Source: Pseudomonas sp. JAI120 | GTDB lineage: Bacteria; Pseudomonadota; Gammaproteobacteria; Pseudomonadales; Pseudomonadaceae | Direction of reading: 5' to 3' | DNA: 64,000 nt | Assembly: GCF_014207255.1 (NCBI RefSeq) | Contig: NZ_JACHCZ010000004.1 | Location: 124,001 to 188,000, forward strand | Shown here: one piece after another, positions 46,355 to 55,749 of the stretch | How the letters are laid out: each line of letters begins with the position of its first letter | Numbering within the stretch: position 1 is the first letter of the stretch | Notes under the pieces: generated by a model | Told to the model about the DNA's origin: nothing | Database searches by the model: none | The model's input: only the letters and a program-made list of their open reading frames with translations | Position numbers and translations under genes: made by a program

Positions 46355-47350
46355 TCATGGCTGGGCGCTCCAGCCGCCGGCGGGGGCGGCGAAACGATAG
46401 ACCATGGGGCGTTTTTCACCATCGGCGCGGGGGCCGAAATTATTGTCGATGCCCAGCCAGGCACCGTCTGCGTCCACCACCAGGGCTTCGGCCAGGCCAT
46501 AGGGCTGGGCGTAACGCCGCTCGGGCGTCAGGGTTTCGTCAGCGAACGACCAGCACAGCTCGACCTTGGCCGTGACCGCATCGCGCCGGCAGATCTGGAA
46601 CGCATTGCGTTCCAGGGTAAACAGCTTGCCGTTGAACAGTGACAGATCGGCGAAATCCTTGGACACCGCCTTGGCACCGATGAAATTGGCCGGCTGCATC
46701 TCCTGGCCGGCCTCGCTCAGCAATACGCAAGGGCCATCGCAATCCCACAGGCTTTGCGGACGCTTGATGGAGATGAGGCCGCGCCGCTCACGCTCCGCAG
46801 CCAGCCAGATCTGATTACCCCCAGGGTTGATTGCCAGGCCTTCGAACAACGCATTGAAGTGCAGCAACATGCCACTGGCCCGTGCTTCACGCACCATGCC
46901 CGGGGCGATCTTCAACCATTCAGGCGCACCGTTCACCGGCACTTGTAGCACCGCCGCATGGGCTTCGCTGACAATATAGCGATTGCCCGCGGCATCGCAG
47001 GTGATGCCTTCAAAATCCAGGTCGCCGCCGCGAATGAACGACGCAGCCTTGGTGCGCGAACGCAGCCCCCAGGGCAGCCCGGATTCCGGCACCGGCGGTA
47101 CATCGATGCTTACCGCTTCGGCTTGCCAGGTCGGCGCACGGGTATCGAGACGATAGATCTGGTCGTCATCGCGGTCGGAAACCGTCCACAACTCCTTGCC
47201 ACACTGCGCCAGGCCCGACAGGTTACCGCCGCGCATGCCGTCCACCGGGTGTTCGGACACCAGCTTGAGCTCAGCCACGGGCGCGGCGGCGACCTGAGTC
47301 GCTGCCAGCCCGCTCAACATCAGGATCGCCAGGGCGAAACCTGTGCGCAT
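46355..47350 (-). CDS. Secreted esterase-like activity of phytase family protein
   Basis: 331 aa. A signal peptide (MRTGFALAILMLSGLAATQVAAA) is followed by a beta-propeller-like domain: LSGLAQCGKELWTVSDRDDDQIYRLD near residue 45, GGDLDFEGITCDAAGNRYIVSEA near 110, LFEGLAINPGGNQIWLAAE near 165. This matches the phytase-like esterase family (PF13449). The gene starts with a TGATG overlap on parE and precedes parC by 73 bp. It is therefore transcribed with the topoisomerase genes; the link in function is unknown. Confidence 0.88.
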   Translation of the reverse strand: MRTGFALAILMLSGLAATQVAAAPVAELKLVSEHPVDGMRGGNLSGLAQCGKELWTVSDRDDDQIYRLDTRAPTWQAEAVSIDVPPVPESGLPWGLRSRTKAASFIRGGDLDFEGITCDAAGNRYIVSEAHAAVLQVPVNGAPEWLKIAPGMVREARASGMLLHFNALFEGLAINPGGNQIWLAAERERRGLISIKRPQSLWDCDGPCVLLSEAGQEMQPANFIGAKAVSKDFADLSLFNGKLFTLERNAFQICRRDAVTAKVELCWSFADETLTPERRYAQPYGLAEALVVDADGAWLGIDNNFGPRADGEKRPMVYRFAAPAGGWSAQP

Positions 47351-49254
47351 CAGCCCAGAACCTCGGCGAGGTTGCCTTTGGATTCCAGCCAGGACTTGCG
47401 GTCCGGTGCGCGTTTCTTCGCCAGCAGCATGTCCATCATTTCCGAGGTAGCGGCGAAGTCTTCCAGGGTCAACTGCACCAGGCGCCGGGTGTTGGGGTCC
47501 ATGGTGGTTTCACGCAGTTGCGGCGGGTTCATTTCACCCAAGCCTTTGAATCGGGTGACCTGCGGCTTGCCCCGCTTCTTCTCGGCGACCAGGCGGTCGA
47601 GGATGCCATCGCGTTCGGCTTCGTCCAAGGCGTAGAAAATCTCCTTGCCCAGGTCGATACGGTACAGCGGCGGCATGGCGACGTAGACATGACCGGCATC
47701 CACCAACGGGCGGAAGTGCTGCACGAACAACGCGCACAGCAGGGTCGCGATGTGCAGGCCGTCGGAGTCGGCGTCGGCGAGGATGCAGATCTTGCCGTAG
47801 CGCAACTGGCTCATGTCCGCCGCGCCCGGGTCGACGCCGATGGCCACCGCGATGTTGTGCACTTCCTGACTGGCAAGGACTTCGCTGCCATCGACTTCCC
47901 AGGTATTGAGGATCTTGCCGCGCAACGGCAGGATCGCCTGGAATTCCTTGTCCCGCGCCTGCTTGGCGGAACCACCGGCGGAGTCACCTTCGACCAGGAA
48001 CAGTTCGGAGCGCATCGGGTCCTGCCCGGCGCAATCGGCCAGCTTGCCGGGCAATGCCGGACCCTGGGTGATGCGCTTGCGCTCGACTTTCTTGCTGGCC
48101 TTGAGGCGACGGCCGGCGTTGTTGATTGCCAGTTCCGCCAGGGCCAGGCCCAGTTCCGGGTGCTCGTTGAGCCACAGGCTGAAGGCATCCTTGACCACAC
48201 CGGAAACAAATGCCGCCGCTTCGCGGGACGACAGGCGCTCCTTGGTCTGGCCGGAGAACTGCGGCTCCTGCATTTTCATCGACAGTACGAACGCAATGCG
48301 CTCCCACACGTCTTCCGGCGCCAGCTTCACGCCACGAGGCAGCAGGCTGCGGTATTCACAGAATTCGCGCATGGCATCCAGCAATCCCTGGCGCAAACCG
48401 TTGACGTGGGTACCGCCCTGGGCGGTGGGGATCAGGTTGACGTAGCTTTCCTGCACGCTGTCGCCGCCTTCGGGCAACCACAGCAGCGCCCAGTCGACGG
48501 CTTCCTTGTTGCCGGCCAGGCTGCCGCAGAACGGCTCGTTGGGCAGGCGTTCGAAATCACTGACGGAGTCTTCCAGGTAGGAACGCAGACCGTCTTCGTA
48601 GTGCCACTCGACCTTTTCGCCAGTGCCTTTGTCTTCAAAGGTCACCAACAGGCCCGGGCACAACACGGCCTTGGCCTTGAGCACGTGCTTGAGGCGGCTG
48701 ATGGAAAATTTCGGTGAGTCGAAGTATTTAGGGTCCGGCGCGAAGTACACGCTGGTGCCGGTGTTGCGTTTGCCAACGGTGCCGATCACCTGCAGGTCGG
48801 TGGCTTTGTAGCCATCGGCGAAGGTCATCTCGTACTCGTTGCCGTCGCGCTTGACCTTGACCCGTACCAGCGTGGACAGGGCGTTGACCACGGAAATACC
48901 CACACCGTGCAAGCCCCCGGAGAACTGGTAGTTCTTGTTGGAGAACTTGCCGCCGGCGTGCAGCTTGGTGAGGATCAGCTCGACGCCCGACACGCCCTCT
49001 TCCGGGTGAATGTCCACCGGCATGCCGCGACCATCGTCGGACACTTCCAGGGAGTGGTCAGCGTGAAGAATGACGTGCACCGACTTGGCGTGCCCCGCCA
49101 AGGCTTCGTCGACGCTGTTGTCGATGACTTCCTGGGCAAGGTGGTTCGGCCGACTGGTGTCGGTGTACATGCCGGGGCGTTTGCGCACCGGGTCGAGGCC
49201 CGAGAGGACTTCGATGGCGTCGGCGTTATAAGAGCTAGCGCTGGGAGTGGCCAT
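47350..49254 (-). CDS. parE: DNA topoisomerase IV subunit B
   Basis: 634 aa. GHKL ATPase domain (EVIDNSVDEALAGHA, DDGRGMPVDIHPEEG, GGLHGVGISVVNALS), transducer domain, then TOPRIM with EGDSAGGSAKQARD and DADSDGLHIATLL. The C-terminus is LGEMNPPQLRETTMDP. Start ATG 49254. Length matches E. coli ParE (630 aa). Confidence 0.98.
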   Translation of the reverse strand: MATPSASSYNADAIEVLSGLDPVRKRPGMYTDTSRPNHLAQEVIDNSVDEALAGHAKSVHVILHADHSLEVSDDGRGMPVDIHPEEGVSGVELILTKLHAGGKFSNKNYQFSGGLHGVGISVVNALSTLVRVKVKRDGNEYEMTFADGYKATDLQVIGTVGKRNTGTSVYFAPDPKYFDSPKFSISRLKHVLKAKAVLCPGLLVTFEDKGTGEKVEWHYEDGLRSYLEDSVSDFERLPNEPFCGSLAGNKEAVDWALLWLPEGGDSVQESYVNLIPTAQGGTHVNGLRQGLLDAMREFCEYRSLLPRGVKLAPEDVWERIAFVLSMKMQEPQFSGQTKERLSSREAAAFVSGVVKDAFSLWLNEHPELGLALAELAINNAGRRLKASKKVERKRITQGPALPGKLADCAGQDPMRSELFLVEGDSAGGSAKQARDKEFQAILPLRGKILNTWEVDGSEVLASQEVHNIAVAIGVDPGAADMSQLRYGKICILADADSDGLHIATLLCALFVQHFRPLVDAGHVYVAMPPLYRIDLGKEIFYALDEAERDGILDRLVAEKKRGKPQVTRFKGLGEMNPPQLRETTMDPNTRRLVQLTLEDFAATSEMMDMLLAKKRAPDRKSWLESKGNLAEVLG

Positions 49255-49308
49255 GGGGTCTCGTCGTGAGTCGTTCGATTAAAAAGTGACCTGCGATTTC
49301 CAAGGCAA

Positions 49309-49917
49309 TTACAGTGCCGAGAAATCGAAGGATTGATACTGATCTGCGCCAATACCGGCAAAACTCAACAACGCCGGCAATTGCTGGGCGAACCCCTGGT
49401 AACCATGGTCGCCACCGGCCTGGATGCGCAAGGCACAGGCCCGGTAATACTGCTGGGCGAGGCGATAATCCAGGGTTTCATCCCCCGTCTGCAACCACAC
49501 CTGGTAACGCGCGGCGTCCTGGGGAGCCGGTACTTCCAGCTCGGCCAGCGCCGTGACGTGGTCGTGGGTCAGTTCCCAGGTTTCATCGGTGTAGAGGTTC
49601 TTCTGGGTGCCCAGGTAACCGTCGAACATCCGATGGGGGCTGACCGCCGGGTTGACCAGCAACGCCTTGAGGCCATGGTGCTCAGCAAGATGGGTTGCAT
49701 AGTAGCCGCCGAGCGAGCTGCCGACTAGCAGCGGCCGTCCCAACTGGGCAATGGCTTCCTCCAATTGAGGAATTGCCTGACGCGGATGGTGATGCAGGGC
49801 CGGCACGCGCAATTGATCGGCCAGGCCGAGGGCATCCATCACGGTGATCAGTTGGCTGGCCTTGTTGGACGCAGGCGCGCTGTTGAAACCGTGGATATAC
49901 AGGATCGAAGCGGACAT
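49309..49917 (-). CDS. yqiA: YqiA family alpha/beta-hydrolase (esterase)
   Basis: 202 aa. The N-terminal strand YIHGFNSAPASNKA, nucleophile elbow GSSLGGYYATHLAE (Ser near residue 69) and a late GGDHGYQGF His are those of the YqiA family. Located 54 bp upstream of parE, the usual gammaproteobacterial pairing. Substrate unknown. Confidence 0.93.
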   Translation of the reverse strand: MSASILYIHGFNSAPASNKASQLITVMDALGLADQLRVPALHHHPRQAIPQLEEAIAQLGRPLLVGSSLGGYYATHLAEHHGLKALLVNPAVSPHRMFDGYLGTQKNLYTDETWELTHDHVTALAELEVPAPQDAARYQVWLQTGDETLDYRLAQQYYRACALRIQAGGDHGYQGFAQQLPALLSFAGIGADQYQSFDFSAL

Positions 49918-50070
49918 GCCGGGGCCTCGCTGGGGCTGCCAAAGAGGCGCAGTTTACAGGGAACAGGGGCTTGTGGGTGCAGCCGATCGCCGCTGACGGT
50001 ACTATCTGCGGCCCGGGAACCCGGATATATGGCCGGAGGCCAGTGGCCCGAATTCAAGCGGGGAAACACC

Positions 50071-50979
50071 ATGCAACTTGAATGGCTTGAGGATTTTGTC
50101 GAACTGGCGCGCACTCGCAGCCTGTCGCGTGCCGCCGAAAATCGCTGTGTCACGCATCCAGCGTTCGGTCGACGTATCCGGGCGCTGGAAGAATGGGTCG
50201 GCACGCCATTGATCGAGCGCAAGCAACCCCTGTCACTGACACCCTGCGGCCTGCTGTTCCTTGATGCCGCCACTCAATCGCTGGAATTGCTGGGCACTGT
50301 TAGAGCGCAGTTCAAAAATGACACCCTCAGCCGCGACGAACCGGTGCGCATCGCCACCGGCCGGACCCTGGCCTGTGACTTTTTCCCCGATTGGTACGAG
50401 TCATTGCACCCGAAACTGGGCAGCTTTGCGGTGTCATTGCTCACTAGCGGTGCGCAAGAAGCGATCAGCCGGTTGTCCGCCGGCGAGGTTGATCTGCTGC
50501 TGAGTTTTTCCAGCCCGTTGACCCAGACGCTGTTGGACCCGGAGCATTTCGACTCCCGAGTACTGGCCAAGGAGGAACTGCTACCGGTCAGCGCACCGAG
50601 CGCCCCTGGGCAGCCGCAACTGCAGATACTCGCCGACAGCAACGCCCTGCCTATTCCTTGGCTGGCCTTCTCACCCACTCTGACACTGCGCAGCGTACTG
50701 GCCCGGCATTTGGATCGACTGCCGCAGCGCCTGCCGCTGCGAATGGTTTACCAAGCGGACTCCTATGACGCCATTCTGGAAATGGCCAAGCGTGGCCGAG
50801 GGCTGGCGTGGTTGCCGCGCATGGTCGTCAACGACGCGCTGGCATCGGGCGAGCTGCTGATGGCGGGTGGCGCCGAATTTTGCGTCAGTTTCGACGTTTC
50901 GCTGCATCGCCTGCGCGCCAACCGGAGCGAGATGGTGATGAGGATATGGACAGCCTTGACCCCCTCCGCCACCCAGTAG
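50071..50979 (+). CDS. LysR family transcriptional regulator (accessory module)
   Basis: 302 aa from ATG 50071, RBS GGGGA. The winged helix-turn-helix covers residues 1-60 (EWLEDFVELARTRSLSRAAENRCVTHPAFGRRIRALEEWVG). The effector domain follows. Divergent from yqiA and directly upstream of the MFS transporter and deacylase genes. The product most likely controls these; the gap of 218 bp before the transporter gene holds a 21-bp-spaced direct repeat that could be its operator. Confidence 0.93.
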   Translation: MQLEWLEDFVELARTRSLSRAAENRCVTHPAFGRRIRALEEWVGTPLIERKQPLSLTPCGLLFLDAATQSLELLGTVRAQFKNDTLSRDEPVRIATGRTLACDFFPDWYESLHPKLGSFAVSLLTSGAQEAISRLSAGEVDLLLSFSSPLTQTLLDPEHFDSRVLAKEELLPVSAPSAPGQPQLQILADSNALPIPWLAFSPTLTLRSVLARHLDRLPQRLPLRMVYQADSYDAILEMAKRGRGLAWLPRMVVNDALASGELLMAGGAEFCVSFDVSLHRLRANRSEMVMRIWTALTPSATQ

Positions 50980-51027
50980 CCGGATTTACGCGCTCTATCA
51001 CCGCTGCCGGCAACAACCTGCCGGGTC

Positions 51028-51061
51028 GTGCCGAAACAGCTCAAATCTGTGCCGAAAGAGC
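51028..51061. promoter_or_regulatory. Direct repeat upstream of the MFS gene
   Basis: GTGCCGAAACAGC at 51028-51040 and GTGCCGAAAGAGC at 51049-51061. They are 12/13 identical and start 21 bp apart, two helical turns. A regulator-binding site is plausible; the binder is inferred to be the adjacent LysR protein. Confidence 0.4.
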
Positions 51062-51197
51062 AATTGCCGTTCTGCCGCCTTTGGTTCACTTTCATCCGGG
51101 CTTTCACCCATAACAATTAACGCCTTCGATGTCGCCAGGCCGCGCTGCGGTTCGGAGAGTCCGTAGGCCAACAGTGAAACAAACCCGGTGCACACTC

Positions 51198-52514
51198 ATG
51201 ACAACTCAATCATCCGCCTTATCATCGGCCCAAGCTCCCACCCGGCGCGGCCCATGGAAAGAGATCATCGCTGCCAGCGTCGGCAACGCGCTGGAGTTCT
51301 ATGACTTACTGATCTATGGCTATTTTGCAGTCGTCATCGGCAAACAGTTTTTTCCGTCCGATAACGAAACCACCTCATTGCTGCTGGCCGTAGGCTCGTT
51401 CGGCATTTCCTTTCTGATGCGACCGCTGGGCGCCATTGTGCTCGGTTCATACACCGACAGAGCCGGACGAAAGGCGTCATTGACGCTGTCGATCATGATC
51501 ATGCTGGTCGGCACCGCAATGATTACGTTCGCCCCGACCTACGAGCAGATCGGCCTGGCGGCGCCACTGCTGATCATCGTTGCCCGCATGCTCCAGGGGT
51601 TTTCCACGGGCGGCGAATTTGGCGCGGCGACCGCGTTCATGGTCGAACACGCCGACGCCGGGCGACGGGGTTTCTTTGCCAGCTGGCAATTGTCTACCCA
51701 GGGGCTGGCAACTGTGCTGGCGGCGGGTGTCAGTGCGATCCTCAGCTATGCGCTATCGGATGTGCAGTTGAACGATTGGGGCTGGCGTGTAGCCTTCGGC
51801 TTCGGCCTGCTGATCGGGCCGGTAGGCTTTTACATTCGCACACAAATCGATGAAACGCCGGACTTCAAGAAAAACGTAGCCAACGTAGCGGTCAAGACCC
51901 CACTGCGGGATGTCTTGATCAAAGGGCACGTCAGCCTGTTGCTGGCTATCGGCGTGGTGGCTGGCGCGACCGCATTCAATTACGTGCATAAACTGTACAT
52001 GCCGATCTACGCCTTTAAACAACTGAGCATCACTGCCACGTCGTCCTACCTGGGGGCCCTGATGACCGGCGTTACGTTGATGCTCATGGCCCCGATTTTC
52101 GGTGGGCTTTCCGATCGCCACGGGCGATTCCGAGTGTTGACCATCGCCTTGTCGATTACCGGACTGTCGTCTTATCCGATGTTCCTGCTGCTCAATATCT
52201 TTCCCAGTTTCTCCACGCTGCTCGTCGTGCAAGCGCTTGTCGGCGTATTGATTGCGGCCTGCCTGGGGCCAATCCCGGCAATGCTTGCCGACATCTTCCC
52301 AACCAGCATTCGCGGTACTGGGCTGGCGCTGAGCTACAACTTTTCCGTGACCCTGTTTGGTGGTTTCGCCCCGTTGATCGTGACCTGGATGATCGAGGCA
52401 AGCGGCAGCAAACTGGCGCCGAGCTTTTATGTGATGGCAACCATTTTGATCAGCGTACTGGCGATCGCCTGCCTGGGCCGGCGCATGCGCAGCGCCCATC
52501 CCTGCGCCAGTTAA
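51198..52514 (+). CDS. MFS transporter, metabolite:H+ symporter family
   Basis: 438 aa from ATG 51198 (MTTQSSALSSAQ). Twelve membrane segments. The MHS-family signature NALEFYDLLIYGYFAVVIG in the first helix, GSYTDRAGRKASL between helices 2 and 3 and GLSDRHGRFRVL between 8 and 9 are clear. Family members import citrate, proline/betaine, shikimate or dicarboxylates. The neighbouring M14-type deacylase suggests an N-acylated amino acid or related carboxylate. A hairpin (52534-52560) lies before the next gene. Confidence 0.9.
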   Translation: MTTQSSALSSAQAPTRRGPWKEIIAASVGNALEFYDLLIYGYFAVVIGKQFFPSDNETTSLLLAVGSFGISFLMRPLGAIVLGSYTDRAGRKASLTLSIMIMLVGTAMITFAPTYEQIGLAAPLLIIVARMLQGFSTGGEFGAATAFMVEHADAGRRGFFASWQLSTQGLATVLAAGVSAILSYALSDVQLNDWGWRVAFGFGLLIGPVGFYIRTQIDETPDFKKNVANVAVKTPLRDVLIKGHVSLLLAIGVVAGATAFNYVHKLYMPIYAFKQLSITATSSYLGALMTGVTLMLMAPIFGGLSDRHGRFRVLTIALSITGLSSYPMFLLLNIFPSFSTLLVVQALVGVLIAACLGPIPAMLADIFPTSIRGTGLALSYNFSVTLFGGFAPLIVTWMIEASGSKLAPSFYVMATILISVLAIACLGRRMRSAHPCAS

Positions 52515-52533
52515 GGGCCGCGAGTTCCCCCTG

Positions 52534-52560
52534 CTTGTCGCGGCTCGCTCCCGCGACAAG
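52534..52560. other. Intergenic hairpin between the MFS and deacylase genes
   Basis: CTTGTCGCGG, loop, CCGCGACAAG. There is no T-run, so it may adjust expression within the operon or be a REP-like remnant rather than a terminator. Confidence 0.5.
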
Positions 52561-52589
52561 GTACCCACCTTGAGCCCTCGGAGGCAGAC

Positions 52590-53573
52590 ATGAAAACCCT
52601 TGAGCAGGTTCGTGCATCACTGACACCGTACCCTGTGGAAGTCGAGTTCCCCGATCTCAGCCAATGGAAAGCCGGCAACTGCGGGATCGACTATGTCCAC
52701 AGTTTTGACAGCGGCACGCCTGGACCACATGTGCTGGTCATGGCACTGACCCATGGCAATGAAGTCAGCGGAGCAATCGCAGTAGACGCCTTGCTGCGCA
52801 GCGGCGTGCGCCCTCGCAAAGGCCGTTTGTCACTGGCGTTCGGCAATATCGAGGCCTATCACCGCTTCGACCCGCACGACATTGACGCCACCCGTTTTGT
52901 CGACGAGGACATGAACCGTGTCTGGCTACCATCAACACTGGACGGCGACCGCGACTCCGTGGAACTGCGTCGCGCACGTGAGCTGCGACCGCTGATCGAC
53001 AGTGTCGACTTGCTGCTCGATATCCATTCGATGCACGAAGAATCCCCACCACTGATGATGTGTGGGGCCTGCGCCAAAGGCCTGAAATTCGCAAAATCGT
53101 TAGGCGTACCCGCAACCGTGGTGGTCGACGCCGGCCACGCCAATGGCCGGCGCATGCGTGACTATGGTGGGTTTGGCGATCCCGCCAGCCAAAAAAACGC
53201 GCTGCTGATCGAGACCGGTCAACATTTTTCTAAAAAAAGCCAACACGTCGCCCTCGATATTGCCGCACGCTTCCTGATGGCGACTGATGCAGTCGCCGAG
53301 GCCGACGTCTTGAAGCTCCTGAGCCAGGAAAAGCCGGGGCCCCAGCAATGCCTGCAAGTCACTGAACCGGTGATCGCCCACAGCATGGACTTCCGTTTTA
53401 CCGATGACTTCCGCGGCCTTGAGCGCATAGCCCAGGCTGGAACAGTGATCGCTCGGGACGACCGGCGCGAGATCGTCACACCCCATGACGACTGCGTGTT
53501 GATCCAGCCCTCGCTGCGGCAGTTGGGTCCAGGGGTTACGGTAGTGAGGCTGGCGAAGGTTCTGGATATTTAG
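52590..53573 (+). CDS. Succinylglutamate desuccinylase/aspartoacylase family deacylase
   Basis: 327 aa, RBS GGAGG before ATG 52590. Zinc carboxypeptidase-like fold: ALTHGNEVSG gives the first His and Glu ligands (near residues 55-58), LLDIHSMHE the second His, and IETGQHF the probable catalytic Glu. The C-terminal beta domain ends QPSLRQLGPGVTVVRLAKVLDI. It should cleave an N-acyl group from an amino acid-like substrate; which one is not visible. Last gene of the LysR-MFS-deacylase module, ending 11 bp from convergent cpdA. Confidence 0.85.
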   Translation: MKTLEQVRASLTPYPVEVEFPDLSQWKAGNCGIDYVHSFDSGTPGPHVLVMALTHGNEVSGAIAVDALLRSGVRPRKGRLSLAFGNIEAYHRFDPHDIDATRFVDEDMNRVWLPSTLDGDRDSVELRRARELRPLIDSVDLLLDIHSMHEESPPLMMCGACAKGLKFAKSLGVPATVVVDAGHANGRRMRDYGGFGDPASQKNALLIETGQHFSKKSQHVALDIAARFLMATDAVAEADVLKLLSQEKPGPQQCLQVTEPVIAHSMDFRFTDDFRGLERIAQAGTVIARDDRREIVTPHDDCVLIQPSLRQLGPGVTVVRLAKVLDI

Positions 53574-53584
53574 CCGCCGAGACG

Positions 53585-54400
53585 TCAATAGCCGTCACTG
53601 CCGTAGTCCACCTGGAAGGCGAAGCCTTCGACCCGCTCCACCCCGGTCTCCAACCGTCCGTCGGCATGCAGACGCAACCAACGATAGCCCGGTGCTTGCT
53701 CGCTGACCTTGAAATCCTCGCTGCCCGGCGCGAACTGGATGCAGGTGGACGGCGAAGCCAGCAGGCGCACGCCGTTGCGCTCGCGGTCGATCTCCTGGTG
53801 CACGTGGCCCCAGAGCACTGCCCTCACCTGCGGAAAACGGTCCAGCACGGCAAACAACGCATCGGGGTTGCGCAAGCCGATAGGTTCCATCCACGCACAG
53901 CCGATGGGCACCGGGTGATGGTGGAAACACACCAGATGATGGCGGTTCGGAGCTTCGCTCAAGGCTTGAGCCAGCAATTGCAGCTGCGAATCCTGCAGGT
54001 AGCCCGGCACCGAGCCGGGCACGGCGGAGTCGAGCAGGGTGATACGCCAGTTGCCGACGTCCACTACGGGCTCCAGCAGGTCACTGTGCGCGGCAGCGTG
54101 CGCCATGATCTGCGGTTCGTCGTGGTTGCCGGGAATCCAGCGTGCCGGAGCATCGATTTGCCGGGTCATATCGCGAAACTGTTGATAAGACTCAAGCGTG
54201 CCGTCCTGGGACAAATCTCCTGTGGCCAGCAGCAAATCGATCCGAGGCTGCTGCGCGCGCACCAATTCGATCACCCGCTGCAGGCTCTCGCAGGTGTTCA
54301 TACCCAACAGCGTGCCGTCGGCCTCGGCAAACAGGTGGCTGTCGGACAGCTGCACCAGCAACGCCGGCGCATCGGGGTTCAAGGTGGATACGCTCGGCAA
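53585..54400 (-). CDS. cpdA: 3',5'-cyclic-AMP phosphodiesterase CpdA
   Basis: 271 aa from TTG 54400 (read as MPSVSTLNPDAPALLVQLSD), with GGGAG 8 bp upstream; a TTG at 54418 is in frame but has no ribosome-binding site and there is no nearby ATG. Metallophosphatase motifs are complete: QLSDSHLF, ATGDLSQDG, IPGNHDEP, HHHPV and GHVHQE. It hydrolyses cAMP and so limits Vfr/CRP signalling. 97 bp downstream of the DUF1249 gene. Confidence 0.95.
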   Translation of the reverse strand: MPSVSTLNPDAPALLVQLSDSHLFAEADGTLLGMNTCESLQRVIELVRAQQPRIDLLLATGDLSQDGTLESYQQFRDMTRQIDAPARWIPGNHDEPQIMAHAAAHSDLLEPVVDVGNWRITLLDSAVPGSVPGYLQDSQLQLLAQALSEAPNRHHLVCFHHHPVPIGCAWMEPIGLRNPDALFAVLDRFPQVRAVLWGHVHQEIDRERNGVRLLASPSTCIQFAPGSEDFKVSEQAPGYRWLRLHADGRLETGVERVEGFAFQVDYGSDGY

Positions 54401-54497
54401 GGCGCTCTCCCAAGGCAATCACAGGAATATAGAGTTGGAGCGATTATGCTGGGGCAGAACGCAAAGAGGAAACCCAGGAAGCCGACGCAGTTCACAT

Positions 54498-54947
54498 CTA
54501 TCGCACGACTTCGAACTCATGGCCCAGGGCCAGGCAATGACTCAACCATTCACCGAGGAACACATTGAGCTGTGCTTTCTCATCGGGCTGGTGCATGAAC
54601 ACATTCGGGTAAGGATAGATGCTGCGAAAGCGCCGCGCATGTTCGGCGCTGATCACTTCGGCCATTCGCGCATCGTGGTACACCTGCACTTCCAGTTGCG
54701 GCACCGGCAGCCACGGCAGGCTGTGTTCCTGGCGTACGCGCAGGGTGGTGGTGTACGGGCAATTGACGATGACTTCCAGGGCCAGCACGCCCAGCATCTG
54801 GTCGCCATGGGTCACGCCGATGCGCCGCGCCTCCGGGGCGTGGCGCATGTCGGGCAGCAGGCGCATCAGCCGCGCATAGTTGGCCTCGCAGGCGGCTTGC
54901 AGCCCGATCAGGTCGACTCGATATCGTTCCCGTGCCTTTACTGCCAT
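54498..54947 (-). CDS. DUF1249 domain protein
   Basis: 149 aa. The whole protein matches the DUF1249 (YqiB-like) family: YRVDLIGLQAACEANYARLMRLLPD at the start and YPYPNVFMHQPDEKAQLN near the end. ATG 54947 lies inside the last codons of the Nudix gene (10-nt overlap) with GAGGGGG as its ribosome-binding site. It keeps the nudF-yqiB-cpdA order of gammaproteobacteria. Function unknown. Confidence 0.93.
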   Translation of the reverse strand: MAVKARERYRVDLIGLQAACEANYARLMRLLPDMRHAPEARRIGVTHGDQMLGVLALEVIVNCPYTTTLRVRQEHSLPWLPVPQLEVQVYHDARMAEVISAEHARRFRSIYPYPNVFMHQPDEKAQLNVFLGEWLSHCLALGHEFEVVR

Positions 54948-55555
54948 AACCCCCTCACTTCCGCGCGATTAAGCGCAAGCCATTGCAGGGCGATAATGCT
55001 GGCTGCGTTGGAAATTTTGCCATCGCGAACGGCTTGCAGGGCGTCTTCAAATGCCCAGACCGTAACGCGGATGTCCTCTGCTTCTTCTTCCAGTCCATGG
55101 ACACCACCCGCCCCCGTGCTGTCACAGCGGCCCAGGTACAAGTGGACAAATTCGGTACTGCCACCGGGCGACGGGAAATACTTGGTGATCGGCCACAGTG
55201 CGGAGAACGTCAGCCCAGCTTCCTCCTCGGCCTCGCGGTGTGCAACCTCCTCCGGTTCTTCGTCCTTGTCGATCAGCCCCGCGACCATTTCCACCAGCCA
55301 AGGGTTATTGCTGCGACCCATGGCGCCCACGCGAAACTGCTCGATCAGCACCACTTCATCGCGCTGCGGGTCGTAGGGCAACACGCATACCGCGTCATGG
55401 CGCACGAACACTTCGCGATTGATCACTCGGCTCATACCGCCATCGAACTTTTCATGACGCAGTTGCACGCGATCGAGCTGGTAGAAGCCCTTGTAGGCAT
55501 TGTCGCGCTGAACAATCTCGATCGTACTCGGCGTCGATTTCGCAATGTCCGTCAT
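54938..55555 (-). CDS. nudF: ADP-ribose pyrophosphatase (Nudix)
   Basis: 205 aa from ATG 55555 (MTDIAKSTPSTIEIVQRD), preceded by GAGGAAGG. The longer open frame upstream is not supported. Nudix box GLIDKDEEPEEVAHREAEEEAGL is complete near residues 95-117. The N-terminal strand and the RRNREVFVRHDAVCVLPYDP-type region agree with NudF. It splits ADP-ribose to AMP and ribose-5-phosphate. First gene of the nudF-DUF1249-cpdA operon. Confidence 0.94.
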   Translation of the reverse strand: MTDIAKSTPSTIEIVQRDNAYKGFYQLDRVQLRHEKFDGGMSRVINREVFVRHDAVCVLPYDPQRDEVVLIEQFRVGAMGRSNNPWLVEMVAGLIDKDEEPEEVAHREAEEEAGLTFSALWPITKYFPSPGGSTEFVHLYLGRCDSTGAGGVHGLEEEAEDIRVTVWAFEDALQAVRDGKISNAASIIALQWLALNRAEVRGLWQ

Positions 55556-55749
55556 ACCCTTCCTCATCATGTCCGGTGCAATTCGCGCCATCCTAACGCG
55601 CTCCTGCCCATTGATGCAGCCCCTTTGCGGTTGCCGGGCCAGACGGAGGAGGTCAAACTCACGCTCAATCAGCTTAGTGGCGAACTGACTGCCCTGCCGG
55701 TAGTCGAAGCTCCACAAATTTCGCTCTTATCGATAGACGAAGGACATCC

